From Silene noctiflora (taxonomy: Eukaryota; Streptophyta; Magnoliopsida; Caryophyllales; Caryophyllaceae), in contig VHZZ01019170.1 of the NCBI GenBank assembly GCA_009801015.1, positions 20,071-40,558 of the forward strand: a stretch of DNA of 20,488 nucleotides, given 5' to 3'. Each line of letters begins with the position of its first letter. Position 1 is the first letter of the stretch. The position numbers and the translations under genes are program-made. The notes below the pieces were generated by a model. The model ran no database searches, had not been told where the DNA came from, and saw nothing but the letters and a program-made list of their open reading frames with translations. Shown piece by piece: positions 1-7,927 of this stretch.

Positions 1-585
1 GACTTTGAATTTCTATCCTTGGTTCAGACTTTTAATTTAATTGTGGCGTGATTTTTGTAATTAATTGCGTATTCGTCAATTTCTTTCAAATTAAATTTGT
101 GGGATAGATTTCAATCTTNAAAGTTAAATTAAATTAAATAAGTTAGTTAATTAATCGATGATTAATCGTCCGACATTGATTTCAATCTTGAAATGTTGTC
201 TTTTTTTTGTTTTTAAAATTTGTTATTTTAAGTCAGTTTGGGAGAATTTGGGAGGGAATATGGTAGAGAGAGAGAGAGTGTGCAAGGGTAATCTTGGCCT
301 TTATCTAAAAAAACGTCGACGATTCGTTACAAAACATCGACGACATTTTACAACCCCATAGACTAATGCCCTACTAATTAATGAAATTGGGCCTAAATCT
401 AATTCAATTAATCAGCCCAAAGCACTCTCTTAATTCCATTTTAATACTCAGCTCAAAACTCCCACTCAATGTTGTATATTCTTCATTTTGATGCCCTCAA
501 GTCAGAACTAATCAAAACGACCTTCCACCCTTATCAAAACGCANCTCTCCTTCTTTTCTTCACTTTTTCTTCGAAATTGACGTCT
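1..585. other. AT-rich intergenic DNA, no gene seen
   Basis: No reading frame here resembles a known protein. The stretch is AT-rich, with a short GA tract near 266-278 and one N near 119. At about 312-353 two imperfect copies of a roughly 20-bp unit follow each other, each with a TCGACGA core and ending in TTTACAA or GTTACAA. The short frame at 158-361 has no recognisable features and is probably chance. Confidence 0.6.
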
Positions 586-880
586 AGGCCGGTTGGCCGG
601 CAGCCGCCTTGGCCACCGGCCGGGAACTTTCTGCTTGGTTTCCATGTACTCCCAGCCGGGTTTGAGAGCGGCGGTCGGTTGACCGGCTGAGAGTACTCGT
701 TGCGTGCGTGAGCCGGATGACCGGTGGCCGGTGACAAGACCGGCGCCGAGCACTCCATTGAAAGGGGAAGGAATTGAAGGATGGTGGTGGGAGCCGGTTA
801 GGCGGAAGACGGGAAGCCGACAAGGAGTATTATGAGGAAAAGGATGGAAAAGAGATGTGTTGTGGGAGCCGGTTAGGATG
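586..880. other. CCGG-rich island of unknown origin
   Basis: GC content rises sharply here against AT-rich flanks. The tetramer CCGG recurs about a dozen times, for example in GGCCGGTTGGCCGGC and CCGGTGGCCGG. A phrase, GTGGGAGCCGGTTAGG, occurs twice, near 786 and 864. Several frames stay open on the minus strand for 70-80 codons, but they overlap in different frames and show no known domain, so the openness is probably only a result of GC content. It could be a transposon interior, a captured gene fragment or a GC-rich leader. I cannot decide between these. Confidence 0.5.
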
Positions 881-1191
881 GTTTGATGGGGGATACATGA
901 TGATGAATCATGATGGTGGTGATCGTTGATGAAGGTGGAGGACGAAATGGTGGTGATGAGTATTGATTAATGGAGCTGGTCGTGAAGACGGGTTCGATGC
1001 CATGGCTGCGGGTGCTTCACGAAGGACGAGAAGCAGATGCGGAGCTGAGATGCAGGTGGAGGTTGATGATGGTGATGAATTATTGATGATGAAGAAACGA
1101 GATGAAGGTGAAGGGTCAAGGTCACCTTGACCTTGATAATTATAATGAATTTTCCGTCTCGCAATCCCGTCTCACCTATATTATTAAATTA
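881..1191. other. Purine-biased non-coding stretch with GATGGTGGTGA-like repeats
   Basis: GAT/GGT-rich simple sequence runs from about 890 to 1090, with phrases such as GATGGTGGTGATCG and ATGGTGGTGATGAG. On the minus strand this reads as CAC/CAT-rich sequence that can encode His-rich peptide by chance. No gene was recognised. Confidence 0.45.
1114..1132. repeat. 9-bp inverted repeat with 1-nt centre
   Basis: GGTCAAGGT (1114-1122) and ACCTTGACC (1124-1132) are exact reverse complements around a single C. A further GGTCA-like half site lies in the same spot. It is too short to be a gene and could form a cruciform or a dimeric binding site. No function is assigned. Confidence 0.8.
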
Positions 1192-1228
1192 AAATAATAA
1201 TAATAATAATAATAACAACAACAACAGC

Positions 1229-1272
<44 letters not shown>
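1192..1272. repeat. (AAT)n microsatellite with AAC interruption
   Basis: About 80 bp of AAT/TAA trinucleotide repeat is interrupted in the middle by four ACA/CAG-type units. This is a simple sequence repeat. Confidence 0.95.
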
Positions 1273-1274
<2 letters not shown>

Positions 1275-1375
1275 TGATTAATTACTAAATATAACTAATA
1301 CGACTAATTATTATAAATTAATAATTAAATGAGTTTTTTAATCCATTACGCACACAAAATCGAGTCGGAATAAGG

Positions 1376-1383
1376 TATAAATA
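1376..1383 (+). promoter_or_regulatory. TATA box candidate
   Basis: TATAAATA lies in the context AAGGTATAAATACGGGG, a close match to the plant TATA consensus followed by a short GC-rich step. It sits about 140 bp upstream of a consensus splice donor (GGAG|GTAAGT, exon end 1519), the arrangement expected for a promoter with a short 5' UTR exon. It could also be the promoter of an LTR. Confidence 0.5.
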
Positions 1384-1407
1384 CGGGGTAAAAAAGCGGC
1401 TAAAATG

Positions 1408-2606
1408 CTACTTATCAGTCAGTCATACATTTGTTGTCAATAATTGTTGCCACTTTTGTTATTTAATTTTGCTAAAGATTAACTAGTCCCTCTAATTTTT
1501 GTTGGCATGATTTTCGGAGGTAAGTTAATAAGGTTTCTCCCCTTTTCTAACTTGTTTGCCAGATTGCTTACCTGAATGCACTTTTAATTTGTATGGGGCT
1601 CAAATTACTGAAATACTAAAGCATGCTCTTAAAATCTTTATAACTGCATATAAAGCTGCGCTAAAATTGAGCAATATTGTATTTCCCTTTATTTGAGTTT
1701 TAGACTTCCTTTTTGGTGGAAAGGGAATCACATTTCTGTTTTTAAATGAATTTACTAGATAAGTTCGTGATGTAGCTAGCTGCTAACGTGCAAATCTCCG
1801 ACCTTGGTTCGTCATTTTATGGTCTTTGGGTTCAATATTGCTGGAATATCTTGTCACCTGACCGTATTGGGCGGGTTTATACTTTTGTGCGTGTGTCTTT
1901 CACGTCGGGTCTTTTTGCTTTAAGCTCTATACTATGACTTTATTTCGCTTCTATAGTTTTAGACTATGTTTGGATATACGAAGTATCATACAATTGTGAT
2001 GTATGAATCTTGCTTATGCCTTTTAATTGGAGAATATTTATATGATCTTCTCTATTGACATTTTGTTTTCTCATTTGAATTTGGTGTATCGCATATTCTC
2101 TCAGTCTTGCAATGGGGGATGAGCAATTTTGAGGCTATCAAGAAGTCGGTGCTTAGTAGAAACACTAAAAGGTGTTCCACGTGACCAAGTAAGAATTGTT
2201 TCATGCTTGAAAAGATATAATTTATTGAATAGACTTAAACTGTGTGTGCTTTGTGCATGAACTTTCTTTACAAACCAGTCAATACGGCCCTTCATTTCCT
2301 AAATGATCTTGTTCTGATCTGCTCCTTCTCCTGTACTTGTTCACTAGAGCTTTGTGAAAGTTATTTTCTGGCCAATATTTTGGAGTTGAATCGCAGGATG
2401 TGATGTTGAATTAGGTGACATGCTGTTTGAGATTTTAAGAGACGCTCCATCCGTATTGTAACTAAAGTGTACACTCTTGATCCTAATCTTACTTATGTGA
2501 AGAAACCTTATACTTTTGTATATCCAGTCATATTTCCTATAAGCCTCTCGAGCATTCTAATTACCTTCTGATTTGACAGGTTAAGGTAGTATGGCTTATG
2601 GGAGGG
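1408..2606 (+). other. Possible 5' end of an unrecognised gene (UTR exon, intron, ATG exon)
   Basis: About 30 bp after the TATA box a transcript could start near 1408. A consensus donor follows at 1520 (GTAAGT). The matching acceptor is at 2578-2579, TTCTGATTTGACAG, preceded by a plausible CTAAT branch site. The next exon (2580-2606) carries an ATG at 2591 opening MAYGR and ends at another good donor, GTATGT (2607). An upstream ATG in the first exon would give only a five-codon peptide after splicing. I see no later exons before the CACTA/gag insertions at about 2899, so the gene is either interrupted here, a relic, or not a gene. The product is not recognised. Confidence 0.3.
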
Positions 2607-2898
2607 GTATGTCAATTTGTTTGCTAATGAAGGTCTACTATACTACATCAGGCGTACTAATTGCCGCCATTTGGCCGAGTACCTTTTTTTTTACATCCAG
2701 TCATGTTTGTCTCACTATATTTGAGATATTTTGTATGATACTATGTAGATATTTTGGTAATGACTTTGGATAATCGATTGATTGTATAAACATATTTGTT
2801 GATTATTGAATATCTTTTGCATTGGTAATCATGTGTACCATTAAAGTTTTAGGCAATAATATAGTCATATATATTTTTTTTATAAAAATTCATAATTA
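2607..2898. other. AT-rich sequence, no coding signal
   Basis: An open frame continues past the donor at 2607 to 2773, but it is hydrophobic and AT-driven and looks like intron read-through. The phrase ATCCAGTCAT occurs near 2523 and 2696, a weak local repeat. Nothing else was recognised. Confidence 0.45.
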
Positions 2899-3195
2899 TA
2901 GACATCAGATTTTTTGTAAGAAACCGATGTCTGTATTTTACAATAGACATCAGACTATTTAGATATCTGATGTCTATGGTAAGTAATCGACATTCGACTT
3001 CCAAAAATCGACTTCCAAAAATTTGATGTCTATATGACATAGACATCAGATTTTCTTAAAAGTCTGATAATGAACCTCATACTTAAATCCGATGTCTATT
3101 AGTCTTATATGGACATCACTCAACTTAACATCGGTTGTGAATCTGATTTCTATTACTAAAAAACTCTGATGTCTATTTATTATTTTGTAGAAGTG
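2899..3195 (-). mobile_element. CACTA (En/Spm)-type transposon end
   Basis: Read on the minus strand the segment starts at 3195 with CACTTCTACAAAATA, which resembles the CACTACAAAA-type terminus of plant CACTA elements. It is followed by at least eight short motifs of the type TAGACATCAGA or its complement TCTGATGTCTA, and an ACATCGGTT motif, in both orientations. Clusters of short direct and inverted subterminal repeats are the hallmark of CACTA ends. Two exact or near-exact hairpins occur: a 12-bp arm pair at 2943-2954/2966-2977, and a roughly 16-bp imperfect pair around 3018-3054. No transposase is present and I cannot find a matching left terminus, so this is probably one end of a deleted element or a short non-autonomous copy. 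Confidence 0.6.
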
Positions 3196-3357
3196 TGGTG
3201 GTGCTGGGTGTCCGCATTTTTCGTCATCCAAGTCTTCGAAATCAAACATCCAGTCGATCTTTCGCTCCCAATCCATGTAGTCCTCCGGATCAGATAAGCC
3301 AACAAACTCAGGGAGTTCCGTCAACTTACACTCATCCGAACAATGGTGCATTATAGG
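3196..3357 (-). pseudogene. Retrotransposon gag fragment
   Basis: The minus-strand frame reads LTELPEFVGLSDPEDYMDW, then ERKIDWMFDFEDLDDEK. This is the N-terminal pattern of plant Ty3/gypsy gag proteins: an FxG block, then DPxxFxxW, then a VFDFxxxxDEKK-type block just before the conserved LWWxN region. The match stops at the CACTA terminus (3195), so the remaining gag is missing. It is a small relic of about 50 codons, with no downstream protease or polymerase. Its abrupt end at the transposon boundary suggests that the CACTA end inserted into, or recombined with, the gag sequence. Confidence 0.6.
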
Positions 3358-3631
3358 CAATACCTATTCACTATAACCCATGTTAAAGCTTGAAACGCGT
3401 CAAACTATAACAATGGCGGAGCGAAAACGCGTCGAACATGTGCTTACAATTGTAAACGTGCAAACTGCTTTTTTATTTATCACTTGAATGCCTAATTGAG
3501 ATATAAGTTGATGCTATTTATAACTAACTGAAAATTGACTCCTAATTGACGTATAAAACGTCCTACCGCAAAAAGAAACGTGCTACTTAGACTCCTAACC
3601 AACTTGATAACAATTAAAATATTAACTTTAA
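3358..3631. other. AT-rich intergenic DNA with a local duplicated phrase
   Basis: No coding signal was seen. CCTAATTGACGTATAAAA (3541-3558) recurs at 3927-3944 on the other side of the MITE, showing that the surroundings of the MITE are partly duplicated. Confidence 0.5.
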
Positions 3632-3851
3632 GGGGTCGTTTGGTTGATGCGGGAAGTACAAATTCACGTGATGTAAAAAAAATCATGAGAAATAAGCTCT
3701 CTTTCCTAATTCATGGGAATTTGTAAAAAGTATTTGGTTACCTATGTGGAAACTTAATTCATGGGAATTGCAATGAGTAACTTCCTATTAATTTTGCAAT
3801 TTATGGGAATTTCTACTTCCTATGATTTTGTAAAGGTAACCAAACAACCCC
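3632..3851. mobile_element. 220-bp Tourist-like MITE with TAA target duplication
   Basis: The ends are GGGGTCGTTTGGTT and AACCAAACAACCCC, an imperfect terminal inverted repeat. The trinucleotide TAA flanks both sides (3629-3631 and 3852-3854), the 3-bp TWA-type duplication of PIF/Harbinger elements. The interior repeats TTCATGGGAATT-like phrases and has no reading frame. A related element lies at 18014-18482. Confidence 0.85.
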
Positions 3852-3854
3852 TAA

Positions 3855-4200
3855 GATTAATCTAACAACTAGTTAATTGTAATCCTACGGTTAGTTTTAT
3901 TTGACTAAACAACTATTAACTATAATCCTAATTGACGTATAAAATGTGCTACACGCTGCTTCATAGACGGGCAAATATTTTATTTAGTCCCGAGTTCGAG
4001 CCTTCCCCCCTACAACATTAATAATATCGACTTTATGAGAAGCTTCTCCCTCATATATTTTGTCAGTTTGCAAATCAATGATTGTTAAAGGGCTGCAATT
4101 AGGATTAGGATTAGGATTAGGATTAGGATTAGGATTGCTATTATTATTATTGAAAAGTTTCGATTATGCTTCAATTTAGAGACTTGAAACATGGATTGTT
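3855..4200. other. Intergenic stretch with SINE-like B box and AGGATT repeat
   Basis: No gene was seen. CCGAGTTCGAGCC near 3989 resembles a polymerase III B box, but I find no matching A box. The AGGATT array is listed separately. Confidence 0.4.
4101..4136. repeat. (AGGATT)6 hexamer repeat
   Basis: Six perfect AGGATT units are followed by a short ATT run. It resembles a telomere hexamer but differs from the usual plant TTTAGGG, so I treat it as a microsatellite lying just upstream of the F-box relic. Confidence 0.95.
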
Positions 4201-5574
4201 GTTTCTAAAAAGAAGTTTTTTGCATGTTTAAAGCCAAGGGCATCGAATGTAGTATCTGATACTCTTCCTTTGGTTACTATAAAACCAAGTTTAGGATTAG
4301 ATCATGTTAATGACGACGCCTTGATCGAAATCTTACTTAATCTCCCTGCCGACGCACTTCATCGTTTCAAATGTGTCTCTAAGAGATAGTTTTCGCTTAT
4401 TTCTGTGCCTTCCTTTGCTCGCTCCTATATTATCACGCATCCTCGTTCATCTCATCGTTTTCTAATTAAATCCCGCCGATCATATAATGCTGCAGACTAT
4501 TATTGGACCTTGTCACTTGCTGATGTTGATGCTAATGCTGATGTTGCCGCCTTCTCTTTTGATTTCATTCCAGCAATAAGAATTGGGGCGGTAAACAAGA
4601 CGCTGCAGGGTCTAAGCGTGATGGGTACTTCTGGTGGTTTAGTTTTACTCGAAGCCTGGTTTCAGACGCAGCTCAGACTTTCCCGTATCATACTACTTTC
4701 TATGTGTGCAGCACAGTGCTTCAGCAATGGATGGAACTACCTTTACCCGACTTCACTTATGGATATCATCATGTTGGCTTCACTTGCTACTACCTACATC
4801 ATGACGCAGACGCAGACAGACAACCACTGAAGCCTTTGCGGGTTTGGACTAATTCTACTCCTACCAACTTTGACCCGAACAAGATTGAGTTCACTGTTGT
4901 ACTATTCCTGCAGAATAAGGAGCTGGATGGATTTATCATTTATGTTTTTGACTCTTGTTGTGGTGGCATTGCTGATTGGCGTGTATTCCACGTCCCGTAT
5001 CCTTAATCCTTATGGGCACACTTTTGTGCCTGGCTGCGGATTCAAGAAAGCGACTTTCTACAATGGAGTGTTTCTATTGGATACTTTCAATGGGATTGCT
5101 GCATATGACCCTTTTAATAAACCTCACCACTGTGATATCATCCCTCCTCCAGGAGTTCCACACTATCGTTATCGCACACTCGTCAGTCATGATGGCAAAT
5201 TTATGGCAGTAACACGTCAAGGATATCTCGTAATAGGGATCGACCATCACATAAGAGAATTTGGCGTTTGGGAACTTGTGGATTATGCTAACAAGGTATG
5301 GGCTTTGAAATATAATTTCGATGTTAGCAACTTCTTAGTATATCCTAGTCGGGTGGACTTCGAATATCAGCATTTCATTGGAGCTGCCAGAGAGAAGGCT
5401 TATTTAGTGGATGATACTAAATTATGCATTTATCGCCTTGACATGAGTACTAAGTCTCTACTAAATGTCTGTTCACTACCTTGTGAAGAAGGTGTTCCAC
5501 AACCTATTTGCGATGTTCAACCATATATGTCCAGCTCGTGGCCATCTCGTGTGCCACTTAGACACGAAGCATAA
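4201..5574 (+). pseudogene. F-box protein pseudogene (At5g07610-like)
   Basis: F-box proteins are the substrate-binding subunits of SCF ubiquitin ligases. The F-box starts near 4321 with LIEILLNLPADALHRFKCVSKR; the codon where Trp is expected (SKRW-FSLIS) is TAG at 4387-4389. The frame then continues through PSFARSYIITHP to about GTSGGLVLLEAW (near 4660). It shifts to another frame carrying STVLQQWMELPLPDF and WRVFHVPYP (to about 5000), and shifts back for RILNPYGHTFVPGCGFKK to the end at 5574. These pieces line up in the order of a C-terminal F-box-associated domain. No in-frame ATG precedes the F-box. One nonsense change, at least two frameshifts and no start argue for a dead gene, although sequencing errors cannot be excluded in a draft. 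Confidence 0.85.
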
Positions 5575-6720
5575 GTAGCTCAAATTCTCGGAGATCTAGT
5601 TGTGAGTACTAATGTCAGGGTGGCTAGTGCCATTTACAGAGACGTAACAACACTCAGCAATGTTCTGGGCTTCAGCAACACTCAGCGGACTGTTGAGTCT
5701 CGCAATTAGCTCTCTCCAAAGGTTGAAAATCTGATCTATGTTAATTATGTTAATTCAACACTTCACTTTGTCTTCATGACAACATAAGCACCACTTCGAC
5801 ACTTAATTTTAGGCGAAAACTTTCACAAAATAGCCGTGTATAGTTAAATTATTTAGCAATGCAGTTAAATGGTTATCTCAGGAAGAGTTTGGTTATCCTT
5901 CTTGTTTGCTAAAAAAACTCTAGACTCATAACTCTAATCTAAGTTTGAAATTCGTTAGCATTAAATTTGTCCTTGTGACTTATTTTACGAGAGAGAAAAT
6001 TTAGGATGTATCACAAAATAACAAAGATTTCAGAGATTACTCCTGCAGTTTACTGAGCCGGTATAATATGCGTAGACAGTTACGACCAAATGCTAAATAT
6101 GGTTCCGATGTATATTTCATAATGCACATGTATCTCTAAGAGTAGATTCTGTCGCTCTCAGGAATGTATATTCAATGTATATTCCTCACTAGTCACTAGC
6201 TCTGGCTAGGACAGTCCAACATACCAGATACCAGTTCTGAATGCTGTCTAAATCCATCCGTTAGCTCACTCAAGGAGACTCCATCAGCTCTGAAAGGGTA
6301 ATCTGTTACTCCATCAGCTCAGTCACCCTGCTACTCATACTAGCTCAGCAGAGATCTAACTCGTCTAAAGAGGATCAAAAAGCGCTTGGTTAGCGCTCAA
6401 CACGTGCCCTGAACTGCTGAAAAGACCTTTGGTTTGAAGTGAGGGACGACAATGCCTCGCTTCTGGATCTGAAAGTAAAATAAATAAACTCGATGCTAAA
6501 AGTAGTAGAATTTCATTTTTTTAGTAATCAGACATATCTCAAGCCATTTTCAAACTGTACCTAGCAACCGAATGCAGTTAAGGTAAGGTAACAACAAAAT
6601 ATTCCGTCAATACCCATTGTCCATCTTGTAGAAGCGGTTTGGTGTTTGTTGAAGGAATGTTGTTTTGTTGATTTTTCTCTTTCTCTGGCGCGTGTTCTTC
6701 AATGAGCTTAGCAAGATTTA
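5575..6720. other. Intergenic DNA, no gene recognised
   Basis: I see no domain or good open frame. Short repeated phrases occur: CTCCATCAGCTC twice (about 6279 and 6311) and AACACTCAGC twice (about 5648 and 5678). AGCGCT-TGGTT-AGCGCT at about 6383-6399 is a small palindromic pair. A splice-acceptor-like TTTCAG on the minus strand near 6473 precedes a short open stretch, but nothing connects to it. Confidence 0.45.
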
Positions 6721-6972
6721 TCCTTCGGTCTGACATGCCACTATGCCAAAGTTGTCGAAGTTGTACAAACGATCATGATAATACAAACGATCATGATAAT
6801 GGGTACCTAGAAGCATAACAACGTCTTCCTTGATTAGTCCTCTTGAAGCAAATAGATGGACAGCCTTTTGCACAGGCATCTTAACTGATGGAAGGTTTGC
6901 AAGGGCTTATTTCTTACTTGAAAGCCAACCGTCTCGTTTTGCTGTTTCTGGGTAGTGCCATTTGCCTCCAGA
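6721..6972 (-). pseudogene. Class III peroxidase exon remnant
   Basis: The minus strand reads SGGKWHYPETAKRDG, then ALANLPSVKMPVQKA, then FASRGLIKEDVVMLLGTHY, then DRLYNFDN. In secretory plant peroxidases (haem enzymes that oxidise phenolics with H2O2) this corresponds to the (V/I)xTGRRDG motif, the NLPSP loop, and the DLVxLSGAHTIG block that holds the proximal haem His. An intron acceptor (TATCAG) precedes the exon. Damage: a TAA stop at 6907-6909, loss of the residues after GTH so that the SxG...HC stretch is missing, and a tandem 18-bp duplication (6764-6781 and 6782-6799) that repeats YHDRLY. No signal peptide, distal His exon or C-terminal part is nearby. It is a relic. Confidence 0.8.
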
Positions 6973-7599
6973 CTGATACAGATTACAAACCAATAGTCCA
7001 GTATATAAACATTATATGGGTTTGAACTAAGGATATACTTTATGCAGAGTTGCTGACGGGTTTGAAATTTGATGACTATTACGGTGATAATTGATCGTAT
7101 TAGTTTAATTGCATGAATTCGCGAGGAAGGTGGTGGTTATGTCAACATATAACTTCAATGTCGGAATATCTTTCATGTTTTATCAAGTACCCTTTCCAGT
7201 ATTCATGAACAGAGCTATGCGAAGAACTGTGTACTGTTGGAGGCTTTTAGGGTTTTAAAACATGACAATACTTTGAATCTGACTATTAGAAGATAGGGAT
7301 ACCAAATTCAGTACATTGGCTTACTTCAGTGAAAAAATTACAAGTAATGTACTCGATATGACTTTTCGAGTAACAGTTAATACCGCATCTCAAGTAGGTT
7401 ACTGTGGCATCAAAATGCGGACACAGCAACCGTTGTCAGTGTCCAACGCATCAACTAACCTTTGCTTCAAAACCAATAATATATTAGAGGATCCGACAAG
7501 AATTTCAACAAAGCCTTTGCTATAAAGCTAAAAGATTTAGAGAATTCGACCAGAACAAAAATACTATGAGAAGCGAATCAGATGTACTAAAAACACTGG
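6973..7599. other. Intergenic DNA between peroxidase relic and LUH 3' end
   Basis: No other peroxidase exon (for example one with the distal His motif) was recognised on the minus strand upstream of the relic. The open frame at 7316-7525 on the plus strand shows no recognisable motif and is probably chance. Confidence 0.45.
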
Positions 7600-7927
7600 A
7601 TGGACTAAATACAACAGGACAACTATATATTTGCCTTGGGCACCACGAACATATATCAACGTAAACATCAATTGCCGGCTCTACATATTCTCATTATCAA
7701 ACACTAGCTGCATTTTTCACGTCTAGACCACCTCCATTGATCCAACTCCAGATCGACCACACTTGAATGCCATAAACAGTAACAGAAGCCTGCGGTCAGG
7801 GCCACGGTATTGCTGATCCCGGCTTACCACCTGGACACTTATTTCTCAGACTTGTCTGAAATTTCAGGATTATATTACTAAATATGAATTAAGGATATGT
7901 AATTTGAACATAATTATTACATTATTA
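7600..7927 (-). other. Probable 3' UTR of the LEUNIG_HOMOLOG-type gene
   Basis: This is AT-rich sequence directly after the TAA stop at 7928-7930, with no competing frame. The distal end is a guess; I see no single strong AATAAA signal, and plant poly(A) signals are loose. An intron here is possible but not supported. Confidence 0.35.

Noticed and set aside
508-823. Several overlapping frames of 70-80 codons on both strands
   Set aside because: They overlap in different frames of the same GC-rich island and have no recognisable domain; openness follows from low stop-codon density.
2849-3046. 65-codon minus-strand frame
   Set aside because: It consists of the CACTA subterminal repeats and is not a protein of known type.
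3980-4010. tRNA gene or SINE suggested by the phrase CCGAGTTCGAGCC
   Set aside because: Only a B-box-like motif is present; no A box at the right distance and no cloverleaf could be drawn.
4101-4136. Interstitial telomere repeat
   Set aside because: The unit is AGGATT and not the plant TTTAGGG, and only six copies exist; a microsatellite is the simpler reading.
7316-7525. 69-codon plus-strand frame downstream of LUH
   Set aside because: No recognisable motif, AT-rich composition and no splice or promoter context.
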